This document shows positions 50,551-61,515 of a stretch of DNA of 64,000 nucleotides, piece by piece. The notes beneath the pieces are model-generated. The model searched no databases. It was not told the DNA's origin and saw nothing but the letters and a program-made list of their open reading frames with translations. Both the position numbers and the translations under genes were made by a program. Position 1 is the first letter of the stretch. The number at the start of each line of letters is the position of its first letter. The stretch is from a virus: the IMG/VR virus record IMGVR_UViG_3300033144_008489, positions 1 through 64,000 of that record; one strand, written 5' to 3'.

Positions 50551-53500
50551 GAGATACCCGCATCGGTGAAGGACTGGGATTGCCGAAGAGCACGAAGCTC
50601 CTTGGCCCGCTTCTTGGGAAGCTGGCTGATGAAACGACGGATTTCGACCAACGTCCCGTCTTCCTGGTTGACCCGGAAATCGAGCCACGCGAACCGAAGT
50701 TCACGGAACTGGTCGTTGTCGTCCAACACCTCGTCGATGCGGTCCGTCAAAACTGGGCGCCCATCCCCCACGTCGGCCGTCGGGTTGTTGACGTTGCTTT
50801 CGAGTGTCGCGTAGCTGGGGACACCTGCCAGAGAATCCACCGGGAACTCGTTGTCCAGGCGCGAGTCGTTGACCCAGAACCGACGATCCAAGACCCCAAG
50901 CGAATCCGAGTTGTTCGCGTACGGGCTGATGCTTACGAGACCTCGAGCCCCGTCGATGAGTTCGTTGCTCATGACTCCCTTACCTTCGTCGGGAATCAAC
51001 GGGTTACCGAGATCTGCCACATGCTCATCGCGCTGGAAGACGAAGTAGCTTCCGAATTTGTCCTCACGGAAGAACACGTCGAACTCTTCAAGGAAACTCA
51101 GGGTGCGCTCTCGCATCAGGAGCACCAGGTCGATGGCCTCGGACGAGAACAGACCGCTCGGCCGAATGATCTTGTAGGAGAAGGGAGCGATGCTGAACAG
51201 ATTGCCGCGGAAGGAGTCCGCGCCAGACCCGAGCTCACCTGCCAGGGCTGTCGGGCGCAGGTCCAACTGCCCCTCCTCTCCAGGGCCACCAGGAGGGTCC
51301 GCAAAGGCTGCCGTCGATCCCGAGATGGTAGGAAGCACGGCGTACTCGGCCTCCACACCGAACGTCACAAAGCCTCCTCCGGGGTCGTTGCTGTACTCGG
51401 TCTCGCTGGACACCGTGACGGCATCCCCAGTCACTTCCGTGACCCGGTACCAGCCCCGGTTGTCGTCCAGTTCGGATGGGGCACCTGCAATGAAAGGCAC
51501 CTCCTGGCCCGCCTCAGCCGTCAAACGGTTGGGGACACTTCGGTCCCCAAAGGGTCGAAGGCCGCTCTCCTGGCCCGTCACAGGGACACCTGTGGGGCCC
51601 TCCACATCTCCCGCCGCATCGATGACGACGATGTCCCCGACTGCGACCCCAATGGCCGCAAAGTTGAGGGTTCCGTCGCTATCCCTGAGCCGCCGGGGAT
51701 CTGTCACCTCCGGCTCGGTGGGAACGAACCCACCCTCCTGGGTCGTGTAGTCAGCGGTCCGTTCGAGCACAACCTGATCGGTGATCTGCCCGAAAAGCTG
51801 TGCGTTGCTCTGCTCGTGAGGCACCGGAACTTGCTGCAAGTAGATCTCGAATGGCTTGCCAGCCACATCGGCCGCAGGGACCTTCGTGATGCCAGGCTCT
51901 TTGAGCCAGATCTGCGTCGCCGACTCGATGCCACCAATCTCGACCTCATCGAGCAATGTGACCCCGTCGGTATCGAACAGGCGGAACAGGTCACCGGGGA
52001 AGATATTCACGAACTCGTCGTTGAACGGACCCAGGTTGGTGGCGTCGTCGGCCGTGATCACGAACGGGTAGACGAAGGACTCCGTACTCACCGGCGCGGA
52101 CCCGAAGGTCGTCACCGTCCCACGGCGGATTTGGTAGACGTATCGAAGAGGCCCGAGGAGTTCTCCAATGCCCTGGAGCACGTCATGGAAACGACGAATC
52201 CTACGGACGGACCAGGACACGGCTTCGGGATCGGCTTCGCCAAAAGCACCAGGGTCTCGGTACCCAATTTCACCAACCGCGACCGAGTGCCCAGCATCGA
52301 CCACACGTTCGGTCGCCCCTCCCAGATCGAGTGTAGGACGTACCCATGAAGGCTCAAGGAAAATGCCGGCTTGAGCCCGGAAACCCTCCGTAAACGCAGT
52401 CGTGAGCGTGCGCAAGCTATCCCCGGGCATCAACGCGAACAAATCTGGGAGCGTGTGGATGGTGTTCCAGTCGGAGCCCGGCGCGTCCGTCTGGTCAATT
52501 TGGAGGTAATGCGGAACGTTGTCGTAGACGTACGCATCCGGATTCGGGTCAAACGCAGTGTTGGCGATGGGGGTGGCCACCGCGACAGCGAGCTCATTGA
52601 TGATCGGAGCGCCCGGTACGAGGTTTGCCAGCGCAATGTCATAACCGATTTGGCCACCGGAACCCGAAACCACGATGCCTGCAAACCCTCCAATCGGAAC
52701 ATCAGCCCCAATCGGCACCAAAGAACCCACGGTGTTCCGCGGGAACAGTTTCTCAGGAACGCCGACATCGGGGGGCGGGGCTCCGAAAGGAGCGCGGTCC
52801 AGAGTCACGTCAAACCGGAAGAACCCCGAGATGACGGTGCCCGGTTCGATCGCATCGATGTCCGCCACAGTAATCGAAGTGCCCAAGAAGTCTGTCGCAC
52901 CTACAGCCGAGACCGTGAAGGTGTTCGTCACGGTATCGACCGCCGTGTACGGGATCTTGAAGTTGGCCGTACCGTAGTCGGAAGCCGCGGAGTCCAGGAC
53001 ATTCATGATGTACAAGAACCCAGTGCCATCCCAAGCCGCGGTCACCCCGTCATTGAGAAGAGTGCTCGAAACGGTAAGAGAACCAAAACCATCCACGTCC
53101 ACGCTGACCAACGTCGGGAAAATCGGACTTGCCCACCCGGACTCTGTATTCACCGGGAGAGTCGCCGTATTCATGGTCGCCAGACGCTCTTGGTCTGTCG
53201 CTTCGGTGGGCGAGATGGCATGACGCACCAGATAGGTGCCTGCCGTGGTCGCGGCCCTGGCGGGGACATCGTCCGTACCAGTGATCGTCAAAATGTCTCC
53301 GGCCTCAACAGCCTCGAACCCTTGACCGACCACCGTGAACAACGGGGTGCCATCCGTCGAGATTCGGAAGTTGCGTTCCGTTGCAACGCCGGCCAACCCC
53401 ACGCCTTCCGCGATGACGATCACTTGATCCGTGCCATACCGAGAAGACGGAAGGGCCGAGAAGGTGATGTCACCGGTCGTCACGATGGGAAGGTTCCCGT

Positions 53501-56500
53501 GCCCTTCAAAGGCCATGACTTTGATGGACCCACGACCCGATCCAGGAGCCGGATCAAAGGTGCCGATGAACGGAGCAAACTCGTTACGTGTCAGGAAGGT
53601 GTACGGAACGCCGCCATTGGTCGAAACGTTGTCATTGACCGTGCAAATCGAAACGGTCTTACCGGTGACGAAATTGACGCTGAGCTCCGATGCCACCGCC
53701 ACCGCCGCAACCGGGGGCTCGTCTCGTGGAAGCACCGTACGAAGGTCGTAGCCTTCACCAAACGTGAGCCGGTCGGTCTCGATCTGAGCCGTGGTGCTGA
53801 TACCGGTAGCACCTCCGACATTGATGTCGATCGTGAACCAAAGCGGCAACGTATCTCCCGGATTCAACGGGTCTTCCGGAAGGACAGGAGGAGCACCGGG
53901 GCCAATCGTCACAAACGCAGCCGGGGTATCCACGAAAATGAAGTTGTCGTCCGACGTGACCGTAGTGATGGCCGAAGCCGCCGCATCACCCGTCACAAGA
54001 CCGGTACCGAAGTCGATGGTCACCGCCTGGAGGAACACCGGAATCGGGACGGCATCCGAGGACGAAGTCCACAGGTTGATCGTGATGATGTTCGTGCTGG
54101 CCAGGTTGAACACGTTGTTGAGGCCACCAGCGATAACGCTTGGCGTCCCATCGTTGAACACCAGGAGCGCTGTCGAGATCTGCGTGATGTCGAACTGGGT
54201 CACGGTGCCCACTCGACGCACGATCATTCCCGGCGGTTCCGGGAGCGTCGTCTGGTTCACGAAAGACATCGCCGACGTGAACAGGTACTCCACGTTGTCG
54301 CCCAACGCCGTCGGGGTCACGAACCGCGGCGGCTCAAGGGTGCTCCCGGCGGCGGACCCGTTGGTGCCGCCAACGGACAAGATGCCCTGGGATCCCGGGG
54401 GAAGCCCGAGAGCTGTCTGGTTGGTCTCCACGAGCAACACATCGAACGGCTCCACGTCCTTGATGCCGCTGTGCGGTGTGTAGCCACCAGCCGTGGTCAC
54501 CGGCTCCGTATCGAGACCTGTGTTGATCGCAGCCGGTAGATCGGTTCCAGTCAGCACGCCGACGATGACGCCGTCAACTCCCTGGATCTCATCTGGGAAC
54601 ACCGCGTTGGGAATTCCGGAGTCCGCGAAAAGATCGTTGAAAGCGCCGGCCACGATGCCGAGCTGATCGATCTCAGTGTTCTCGGCGTAGATGTACGGCA
54701 ACGTGTAGTCGCCCGAGTCGTTCGTAAAACCACCCAACAACGCCGGGAGGGGTGCGGGCTCGGTCAGCGCATTTCGGAACGTGACGAATCCTTCGACGTT
54801 GCTGAGCGGCTTGGGAGGCCCCTGCCCCCAGGCTTCCTTGAGAGGGATATTCGGGTCCGCCAACGAAGGAAACGTGATGTCCCGGAGTTCACCATCAGAA
54901 CGGTCCACGCCGATATCGAAACCCACCCGGTAGTTGGGGTTGCCCTTAGCCAAGGCACTGGCCTCACTGTTGGTTAGAGGGTCATCCACATCGGCAGGGG
55001 CCGTTAAAAACGTATTTGGGGGAGAGATGAAAACGGTGTCTCCCCGATCGAGCTCGACAGGCCCATCCGTAGTCCCTTCCTCCTCCCCAACTTCGAGGAT
55101 CTCGCCAGGGTTGAGTTGAACACCGTCTTCATCAACAAACGTGAGGATGCAACCAAGGAGGATCTCGCCAACAAAAACGGACTTGAGACTCGTGAACGAA
55201 ACGCCACCGAATTCGTACGAAAAAGAGTCGGGCGTAGCCACGTCGATGACGGTGCCATTGGGGTGGCCGAAGGTGGCCTTCGGAAGATTGCTCCCCGTGG
55301 GGTCAGTCCACACCGAGAAAGCGGGAGTGAACAGGACAGGGTCGCCAGTCGTCAGGTCGATGGTCTCACCCCCCTGAGCCGCAAGCTGCGTAACATCGGG
55401 AAGCCCCTCCTCATCGAGCGGTAGCTCGTGCAGAGGAAGCGGAGTAGCGATGACCGCAGGTCGTGGGTTCGCTCCGAAGCCGTCCGTGGTGGCCAGGAGG
55501 TCGTCGAACTCAGGGAACCCGACCTCGCTGTAAGCGAAAATACGGGCTCGGGGAAGACGGTTTTGAACCGAAAGGGACCCGATGTTCTCGACCGTCCCAA
55601 GTACAGGATTGCCCACATCAGCGATGCCCTTGAAAAAGGTACTGGCCCGCTTGGGCAGCTCAATCTTGAGGTTACCCCCGCCGCCCGTGATGGACAGACG
55701 CTTGATCTTTTTGCTGAAAGAGTAAACCCCACGCTTGACGGGCTCCGCTTCCAAATCCGCCCCAATGCCGGGATCGGTCAACGTGAAAAACTCAGTGAGC
55801 TCCGGGAAGACGCGAGAGAACCGACTGGGCTGTCCCAAGACCCGGTACCGTCCGAAAGCCTCTAAACGAAGCGGGAACAGACGCAGACGTTTGCGAGTGC
55901 GAGCGAACAACACGATGTCGTCCACTTCGTTCATGGCGAACTGGCGCTGGAGTCCCTGCAGATCCCCCAGGAAATCGGGGTCGAGGAAAGAACCTTCGAG
56001 TTGATCACCCGCGACGATGAAATCGGTGGGGTCCACCACCGGGTCACGCGTCATGAACGTGGCCTTCGGGTTGTAACCGAAGAACACCTCGGAGAAGAGA
56101 TTGCGCCGGTTCAACTCACCGGTGATGGCGTCTTCGTATCCGGGAGGCGCAACATCCTTGCCCTTCCCGATGAAGAATTTGAACTTGCCATCTCGGTCAC
56201 CAATGATGTTGCCGGTGATCGTTTCGAGGATCTGCTCGAAGTTGATGACGTTGACGTTGTAGAACTCGAGGAAGGCTCGAGCCCCACGATCCGTGTCCTC
56301 CAAGTCCCGGCTCTGGGACTTGAGGCCAAGGCGTCCTTGTGTGGCGTTCTCGGTCGGAGGAATGATGGCGGGAGCCGGACCCTGCGAAGGAAGCTGAGCC
56401 GCAATCTCCTGGGCCACTTGCTCGGCCATCTCTCCCAGGTAGTTCAGAAGGGGGACCGTTCGGTAGAAGAACGTGTCCGGGTTCGAGAACGTATACGTGC

Positions 56501-59500
56501 CCCGGAGAATCTTCCCGAGACGACCGTTCCCAGCCGCACCCGTGATGGGGTCTTCTTCCGCCGATGGTGGCTGGATGTAGACGAACCGTGCGTCGAACCT
56601 CGGGTTCAGGATGAATCCGTTTGCGAGAAGCGGCGCAATGATGCGTTGCTGGGTGTGACGAAGATAAAGACTCTGCGTCGGCTCCAACGGACCTTCCGGC
56701 GGATTGAGGAACTCCACGGACCCATCGTCGTTGTTGAGGATGTAGTCGATGGACGGACGGAGCGTGCGTCCAGGAAGCAGGTTGCCATCCGTATCCGTCT
56801 CTCCGAACAGGATCAACTCACTGGGCTCGGTGTCCACCACCCCGCCACGGCCAATGAACTGCTCAGGCAACGGCTGGTAGACGGGACGCACACTGATCTT
56901 GGCCGCGTCCTGACCAAACGCGTACCCGCGTGGGAAGAAACTCGTGACATCCACTTGAGTCCGAGTCCCGTCATCGATCTGCGTAGACCCGCTGATGACG
57001 AAAGGAGTCCCTCCGAGCTCAAGGAGGTGGCCGGCAACAGCGACGGCCGTAACATCTCCTCCGAAAATGATGTTCTGGAACCCACGGTTGATCGGCTCGT
57101 ACTGGTTCGTGATCTCGAGCCAGAAACCATCCGGGGCTTCGGGCACGATGTCCGTAGCCAGCGGGATGTCGGACAACAGCGACAAGGAATCCGAGCCCGG
57201 GTCACGGGATCCAGCCTCAAGTTGCGTCTCGGGAATGAACTCGACCGTCGTGACATCCGTCGTCGCGTTGTACGACGAAGCCGTGATGTAGAAAGGGAAC
57301 TCCCCAACACGCAGGAGCTTGCCCGGTGACACCTCGGCGGTGCGATCCGTCTCCAACGCGAAGCTGGTCTGGTCTGCCTCGATCCGGAACGGTGGCCGGT
57401 ACACGGGAGGCTGACTCACCGTGTAGGTCTGCTCGCCTCCGAATGCCTCGAACACCCCGTAGGTGATCAGGGATTCGCTCAAAGCATCGACGCCTTCTTC
57501 GAGGTGCACCACGTACACGTCGTTGTCGTTGTCGATATCGAAAGTAGCGATCGGCGAACTGCCGATGTTGTAGAGCGTCGAACCGATGTAGAAGGCCGGC
57601 TCGTTCGCCTCGTCGGTATCCACCGTGCGCTGGGTGGGGTTGAACTCCCACCGTTTTGACGGAGTGGGGTCCAGCGATGTGGCCGTATCAAGACGTACAA
57701 ACAACGGAAGCTGCTCGATGACCTCAACGGGAGCGAGCCCGCTCTCGGGGTCTTCGGGATCGATGGGCTCAAGCAACAGGTTGCCGGTGCCGATTTCAGC
57801 TTGGAAGTACTTGACCTCGACAACCTGGAATTCACGAAGGGGCTTCGTGAAAAGGAACGAGCCCTGAATCGGGTTGAGCGTCACATCGACGCCCCCGTTG
57901 AGCGTGTTCATGGACTCGACGAGGTAGACCTCCGTGCCTCCGAACTCCGTGAAGGCAGAGGAAGGGAAATTGAGCAGCCCGTTCTCGGGGTCGTACTCCA
58001 CATTGGACGACTCGACCAAAATGGGGGACAGGAAGTCCTCGACGTAGATGGCATCCTGGCCATCGAACTGCTCGAACACTTCGGTGCCGAAGTTGAGCAA
58101 CCCACTGACCGTCTGGACCTCGATCACGTCCCCGACCAGAGGGAACGACAAAACCCCAGCCACCTTGATCAGATTGCCGTCATCAAACGTGTAAGTCTTG
58201 GTGCCAACGCGAATCGAAAATGCGTCATCCAGGAAACGATCACCCGTCGGGTCCGGCACGTTTCGTGCGGAGTTGAGGATGACCCCCAAGTTCGTTTGGG
58301 TAAGACCCACCATGTTGGCCTCTTGCGACCCGCTGGTAAGTCCGTATCGGATGACGATGAGGCGTCCCGAAGACAGCGCGTCGCCTAGAACAGCGACAAG
58401 GCGGTTATCCTCTTGTTCGGAGGCGCTCGTAGGCACCTCACCCAAAGGCGACAAGACGCGAACCTTCCACGGGTCGTCGGGCAAATGCTGGAACTGGACG
58501 TACTGGGTATCGGCTACAACGCCCAGGTCGAACTCTTCACGAGTCTTGCCCTCATAGAGATCCCAAGGAATGGTCGTGCCACTCACCGGGAACTGCTGCT
58601 CCACGATCAGGGAGTTGGTGTCGGTCGCGTCTTCGGCCACCACGTAGGTGCCCTGTGCGTCCCCCTGGGTGATCTTGAGCTGCCACCCTGCGAGGACCTC
58701 CAGAGCCACGAAGTCAACGTCAGGAGACGTGTCCGTGAACGTGGTGGTCCCAGAGGTGAAGGTTCCTCGAGCCCCAAGTTGTTTGAGGGCTCCTACGGTC
58801 TCGATGAGAATGACGAGACCGGAGTCTCCGTCCGCGTCCAGGATGAAGTCCTCGTCGAGGACCTGGTCCTCGAACGGCGCTCCCAGAACCGACAGGCGTA
58901 GCCCGTTGCCAGGAAGCCGGAACGAGTTGGGGATGACCGGAGCCTGCCCCATGTAGAGCGTGTTGGTAGGCTGCTCGACCGTCTGGGCCTGACGGAACTC
59001 ATCGGCCCATGAGAACTTGCCGAGGCCGAACTCGTAGAAGACCTCCTCGAAGTTGTCCAGGTTGAACTGAATCAGGCCGTCCTGGATCTGGAAGAAGATG
59101 TTTTCGTCGTAGCCGGCCACGTCCTCAAGAGGAGGACGGTCCAGGACCACAATCGGAGACGCCGAAATACTCGACGTGAACACTACATTCTCGAACCGAG
59201 CGATGTGGTTCGAGTCCGCGATGTTGTCCTTGGTGCCGTTGCGATTGAAAGGGCTTCGGAACACCCCGACGTGGGAACCGTTGTCCGGCAACCACCGGAG
59301 ATCGGGAGGGGCGTCTACCAGACTGGGCTCCGCGATCCGGATCACCCAACCCGGCAAGAACCCAAGGGCCGCAGGTCCCGACAGGTCTTTCGTGTTTCCA
59401 GGTCCGAAACCGATTTCGATCTCACCGTATCGAAGGTCCCCCGACAAACGGGTCGAGCGCAAAATGACACGCCCGTTTTGAACCACTACTTCGCTGTCAA

Positions 59501-61508
59501 GAGGTGCGACGGCACCCAGGCTCGTGGCGATCTCGTCGGCCGTGAAAGTCCCACCAGCCGAGGTGGCTACCCCGCCAGGGTCCAGTGCCGCGTTCCATGT
59601 CACCTCCGTACCGTGAACCGCAAAGACCATCACCTCGGTGCCGACGAGCGTCCACTCGTTGCGCACTCGAGCGACCATGGTCGCGTCCTCGGAGTAGACC
59701 GAAGGTTGCGTGCCCGACTGGAGGAAGTACATCGGCTTCCCGTCGAAGCGCTTGAAATCCTGGCGTCCCAGAATGACTTCGCTGCCAGCGGAACCCAGTC
59801 GCTTATCGACGTAGGCAACACCACGAGGAATCCGAAACCGGAAGCGCGGTATCTCGTCATCATCGTCAAAAACACGGATGGTCCTGATCTGACCGTCCTC
59901 TGTGAACAGCACCAAGTCCCAAGGACCCTCGAACGCGCGGATCAACCCAGAGCCTTCTCCGAAACGGATGCCCGCAGGAACCGACGTGTTCGGGATGGTG
60001 CCCGTGGTGTCGGGGATGTGGAGCACCCCAGAGGTTCCGGGGCCCGGCGTCGGGATCGCGTCGGGGATGAAGATCTGGTGGTTCTTCCCATCGACAACGG
60101 TGGGGTCGCCGCTGCTGTTCACCAGTTGGATGGGATCACGAAGAGGAACCGGACGACGAGTCAGAGAAACGCCATCGTAAAACACCTGCGCGCCCAGGTA
60201 CGTGTTGTTGAACCCCGGATCGTCCGGATCCGCTTTGGCCAGATCGGCATCGGAAAACTTGAGGCGACCTGTGGACAGGGAGACCCCGACCTCACCCTCT
60301 TCGGGCGTGATGAGGGCCAGGTCCGCTTCCGTGTCGGCAAACTTCACGATCAGCTCCGAGCGGGATCCGATGCGGATGAACGGGTAATCCGTCGGCCCGG
60401 GGATCGGCGAAACGAACATCAGGTTCAGATTGCCGTCCTCGAGATCACCGAGAGGCTCTACCTCTTCCTGATCCACGAACTGGTCGTAGGAGTAGAAAAT
60501 GGTCTGGCCGGCGAACTCCTCCACGAATGTGGGGTTCCACTTCAAAGTGCCTGTGCCGCTGCTGACGATGCCGGAGAGTTCGGGCTCGACCCCGAAATCG
60601 AAGTCCTCGATCTCCTCGTCCGTGACGACCTTGATGCCACTGAACCCGGAGATCGCCACGGGAGGCGCCACAGGGATGGAGGAGGCGTCAGGACGCGTTC
60701 CAAGGCGCACCATGCAGTACGAGTCTGGAACATCGCTGTCGCCCGGCAGGAAGTCTCCTACGGTGACTAGCGGGACAGGAGTGAGCGTGTACTCGGTGTC
60801 AACGAGGAGCTGGCCCAGATCGCGTGGCGGAGTCCCTCGAATGGGGCGCCAGCGATCCACTTTTCCGTCCCAGATGAACCGGTTGCCGTAGATGTCGTTT
60901 TTGGACCACCAGAAAGTGGGGGCTGACAGGACATACTTGAGCTCCGTCGCGCGGTCCCCACGGACGCTCGAAACACCTCCGCCAAGAGCCTCAAGGAGGG
61001 CGTCATTGGTGATCGTGAAAATACCGGTGACCGAGTTCCAGTCGCCGTTCCCAACAAGTTGGAACTCGTCCCCGGTGTCGCCACGCCGGACGACGAGGCT
61101 CGTGATGTCTCCGATGCTTCGGTTGGCGTCATCGATGATGATGACCCGGTTAGATCCAGTCGTCAGGAAAAAAGCGGTCGGAGGATTAGTGTTGGCTACA
61201 GGCGTCGTCCCCGTTGGGAACGTCGCATCTCCCTCCCCGCTGACCTCGAACCCACCAATGTCGGCCAGGTTCGCGGTGTTGGCAGCCCAGACCAGGTACT
61301 CGGTCTGGCTGTCATTGGGACGGAGAAGGACGGCAGCGCGATACTGATCTGCGGAGACCTCGACAAGGTCTGGCGACGTGATCGTGTAGTCCGTGCTGAG
61401 CGGTTTGAAGTCCCGATCGACACCATTGGATGCCTCCTCCGTCGTAACAGCATTCGATGGAGCAGTGCGTGGCGCCCGAAGGACGAATCCTGAAAAGTCG
61501 AAGCCCAT
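50547..61508 (-). CDS. Giant virion structural protein, 3,653 aa
   Basis: An uninterrupted 10,962-nt gene, about 17% of the window, encoding roughly 400 kDa. The chain is almost wholly beta-rich and poor in Lys and Cys, with recurring short strand-turn patterns (LSTGRLKFSDADLAK, YDPENGLLNFPSSAF, LNNDDGSVEFLNPPEGP), suggesting many serial beta domains. A flagellin/FliD-like module appears at about 59330-59700 (GTFTADEIATSL). Charged helical stretches appear near 55700-56450 and in the last ~200 residues (MRERTLSFLEEFDVFF; ISQLPKKRAKELRALRQ). No signal peptide, membrane anchor, peptidase or glycosidase signature is recognised. Size and place next to baseplate genes suggest a long fibre, whisker or baseplate-encircling appendage. 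The continuous frame over 11 kb argues strongly that it is real. Confidence 0.88.
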   Translation of the reverse strand: MGFDFSGFVLRAPRTAPSNAVTTEEASNGVDRDFKPLSTDYTITSPDLVEVSADQYRAAVLLRPNDSQTEYLVWAANTANLADIGGFEVSGEGDATFPTGTTPVANTNPPTAFFLTTGSNRVIIIDDANRSIGDITSLVVRRGDTGDEFQLVGNGDWNSVTGIFTITNDALLEALGGGVSSVRGDRATELKYVLSAPTFWWSKNDIYGNRFIWDGKVDRWRPIRGTPPRDLGQLLVDTEYTLTPVPLVTVGDFLPGDSDVPDSYCMVRLGTRPDASSIPVAPPVAISGFSGIKVVTDEEIEDFDFGVEPELSGIVSSGTGTLKWNPTFVEEFAGQTIFYSYDQFVDQEEVEPLGDLEDGNLNLMFVSPIPGPTDYPFIRIGSRSELIVKFADTEADLALITPEEGEVGVSLSTGRLKFSDADLAKADPDDPGFNNTYLGAQVFYDGVSLTRRPVPLRDPIQLVNSSGDPTVVDGKNHQIFIPDAIPTPGPGTSGVLHIPDTTGTIPNTSVPAGIRFGEGSGLIRAFEGPWDLVLFTEDGQIRTIRVFDDDDEIPRFRFRIPRGVAYVDKRLGSAGSEVILGRQDFKRFDGKPMYFLQSGTQPSVYSEDATMVARVRNEWTLVGTEVMVFAVHGTEVTWNAALDPGGVATSAGGTFTADEIATSLGAVAPLDSEVVVQNGRVILRSTRLSGDLRYGEIEIGFGPGNTKDLSGPAALGFLPGWVIRIAEPSLVDAPPDLRWLPDNGSHVGVFRSPFNRNGTKDNIADSNHIARFENVVFTSSISASPIVVLDRPPLEDVAGYDENIFFQIQDGLIQFNLDNFEEVFYEFGLGKFSWADEFRQAQTVEQPTNTLYMGQAPVIPNSFRLPGNGLRLSVLGAPFEDQVLDEDFILDADGDSGLVILIETVGALKQLGARGTFTSGTTTFTDTSPDVDFVALEVLAGWQLKITQGDAQGTYVVAEDATDTNSLIVEQQFPVSGTTIPWDLYEGKTREEFDLGVVADTQYVQFQHLPDDPWKVRVLSPLGEVPTSASEQEDNRLVAVLGDALSSGRLIVIRYGLTSGSQEANMVGLTQTNLGVILNSARNVPDPTGDRFLDDAFSIRVGTKTYTFDDGNLIKVAGVLSFPLVGDVIEVQTVSGLLNFGTEVFEQFDGQDAIYVEDFLSPILVESSNVEYDPENGLLNFPSSAFTEFGGTEVYLVESMNTLNGGVDVTLNPIQGSFLFTKPLREFQVVEVKYFQAEIGTGNLLLEPIDPEDPESGLAPVEVIEQLPLFVRLDTATSLDPTPSKRWEFNPTQRTVDTDEANEPAFYIGSTLYNIGSSPIATFDIDNDNDVYVVHLEEGVDALSESLITYGVFEAFGGEQTYTVSQPPVYRPPFRIEADQTSFALETDRTAEVSPGKLLRVGEFPFYITASSYNATTDVTTVEFIPETQLEAGSRDPGSDSLSLLSDIPLATDIVPEAPDGFWLEITNQYEPINRGFQNIIFGGDVTAVAVAGHLLELGGTPFVISGSTQIDDGTRTQVDVTSFFPRGYAFGQDAAKISVRPVYQPLPEQFIGRGGVVDTEPSELILFGETDTDGNLLPGRTLRPSIDYILNNDDGSVEFLNPPEGPLEPTQSLYLRHTQQRIIAPLLANGFILNPRFDARFVYIQPPSAEEDPITGAAGNGRLGKILRGTYTFSNPDTFFYRTVPLLNYLGEMAEQVAQEIAAQLPSQGPAPAIIPPTENATQGRLGLKSQSRDLEDTDRGARAFLEFYNVNVINFEQILETITGNIIGDRDGKFKFFIGKGKDVAPPGYEDAITGELNRRNLFSEVFFGYNPKATFMTRDPVVDPTDFIVAGDQLEGSFLDPDFLGDLQGLQRQFAMNEVDDIVLFARTRKRLRLFPLRLEAFGRYRVLGQPSRFSRVFPELTEFFTLTDPGIGADLEAEPVKRGVYSFSKKIKRLSITGGGGNLKIELPKRASTFFKGIADVGNPVLGTVENIGSLSVQNRLPRARIFAYSEVGFPEFDDLLATTDGFGANPRPAVIATPLPLHELPLDEEGLPDVTQLAAQGGETIDLTTGDPVLFTPAFSVWTDPTGSNLPKATFGHPNGTVIDVATPDSFSYEFGGVSFTSLKSVFVGEILLGCILTFVDEDGVQLNPGEILEVGEEEGTTDGPVELDRGDTVFISPPNTFLTAPADVDDPLTNSEASALAKGNPNYRVGFDIGVDRSDGELRDITFPSLADPNIPLKEAWGQGPPKPLSNVEGFVTFRNALTEPAPLPALLGGFTNDSGDYTLPYIYAENTEIDQLGIVAGAFNDLFADSGIPNAVFPDEIQGVDGVIVGVLTGTDLPAAINTGLDTEPVTTAGGYTPHSGIKDVEPFDVLLVETNQTALGLPPGSQGILSVGGTNGSAAGSTLEPPRFVTPTALGDNVEYLFTSAMSFVNQTTLPEPPGMIVRRVGTVTQFDITQISTALLVFNDGTPSVIAGGLNNVFNLASTNIITINLWTSSSDAVPIPVFLQAVTIDFGTGLVTGDAAASAITTVTSDDNFIFVDTPAAFVTIGPGAPPVLPEDPLNPGDTLPLWFTIDINVGGATGISTTAQIETDRLTFGEGYDLRTVLPRDEPPVAAVAVASELSVNFVTGKTVSICTVNDNVSTNGGVPYTFLTRNEFAPFIGTFDPAPGSGRGSIKVMAFEGHGNLPIVTTGDITFSALPSSRYGTDQVIVIAEGVGLAGVATERNFRISTDGTPLFTVVGQGFEAVEAGDILTITGTDDVPARAATTAGTYLVRHAISPTEATDQERLATMNTATLPVNTESGWASPIFPTLVSVDVDGFGSLTVSSTLLNDGVTAAWDGTGFLYIMNVLDSAASDYGTANFKIPYTAVDTVTNTFTVSAVGATDFLGTSITVADIDAIEPGTVISGFFRFDVTLDRAPFGAPPPDVGVPEKLFPRNTVGSLVPIGADVPIGGFAGIVVSGSGGQIGYDIALANLVPGAPIINELAVAVATPIANTAFDPNPDAYVYDNVPHYLQIDQTDAPGSDWNTIHTLPDLFALMPGDSLRTLTTAFTEGFRAQAGIFLEPSWVRPTLDLGGATERVVDAGHSVAVGEIGYRDPGAFGEADPEAVSWSVRRIRRFHDVLQGIGELLGPLRYVYQIRRGTVTTFGSAPVSTESFVYPFVITADDATNLGPFNDEFVNIFPGDLFRLFDTDGVTLLDEVEIGGIESATQIWLKEPGITKVPAADVAGKPFEIYLQQVPVPHEQSNAQLFGQITDQVVLERTADYTTQEGGFVPTEPEVTDPRRLRDSDGTLNFAAIGVAVGDIVVIDAAGDVEGPTGVPVTGQESGLRPFGDRSVPNRLTAEAGQEVPFIAGAPSELDDNRGWYRVTEVTGDAVTVSSETEYSNDPGGGFVTFGVEAEYAVLPTISGSTAAFADPPGGPGEEGQLDLRPTALAGELGSGADSFRGNLFSIAPFSYKIIRPSGLFSSEAIDLVLLMRERTLSFLEEFDVFFREDKFGSYFVFQRDEHVADLGNPLIPDEGKGVMSNELIDGARGLVSISPYANNSDSLGVLDRRFWVNDSRLDNEFPVDSLAGVPSYATLESNVNNPTADVGDGRPVLTDRIDEVLDDNDQFRELRFAWLDFRVNQEDGTLVEIRRFISQLPKKRAKELRALRQSQSFTDAGIS

Positions 61509-61515
61509 GTGCTTA

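Noticed and set aside
50551-50688. Longer start for the 118-aa gene
   Set aside because: It overlaps the 3,653-aa gene by more than 130 nt with low-quality sequence, whereas the ATG at 50550 makes a standard ATGA junction.
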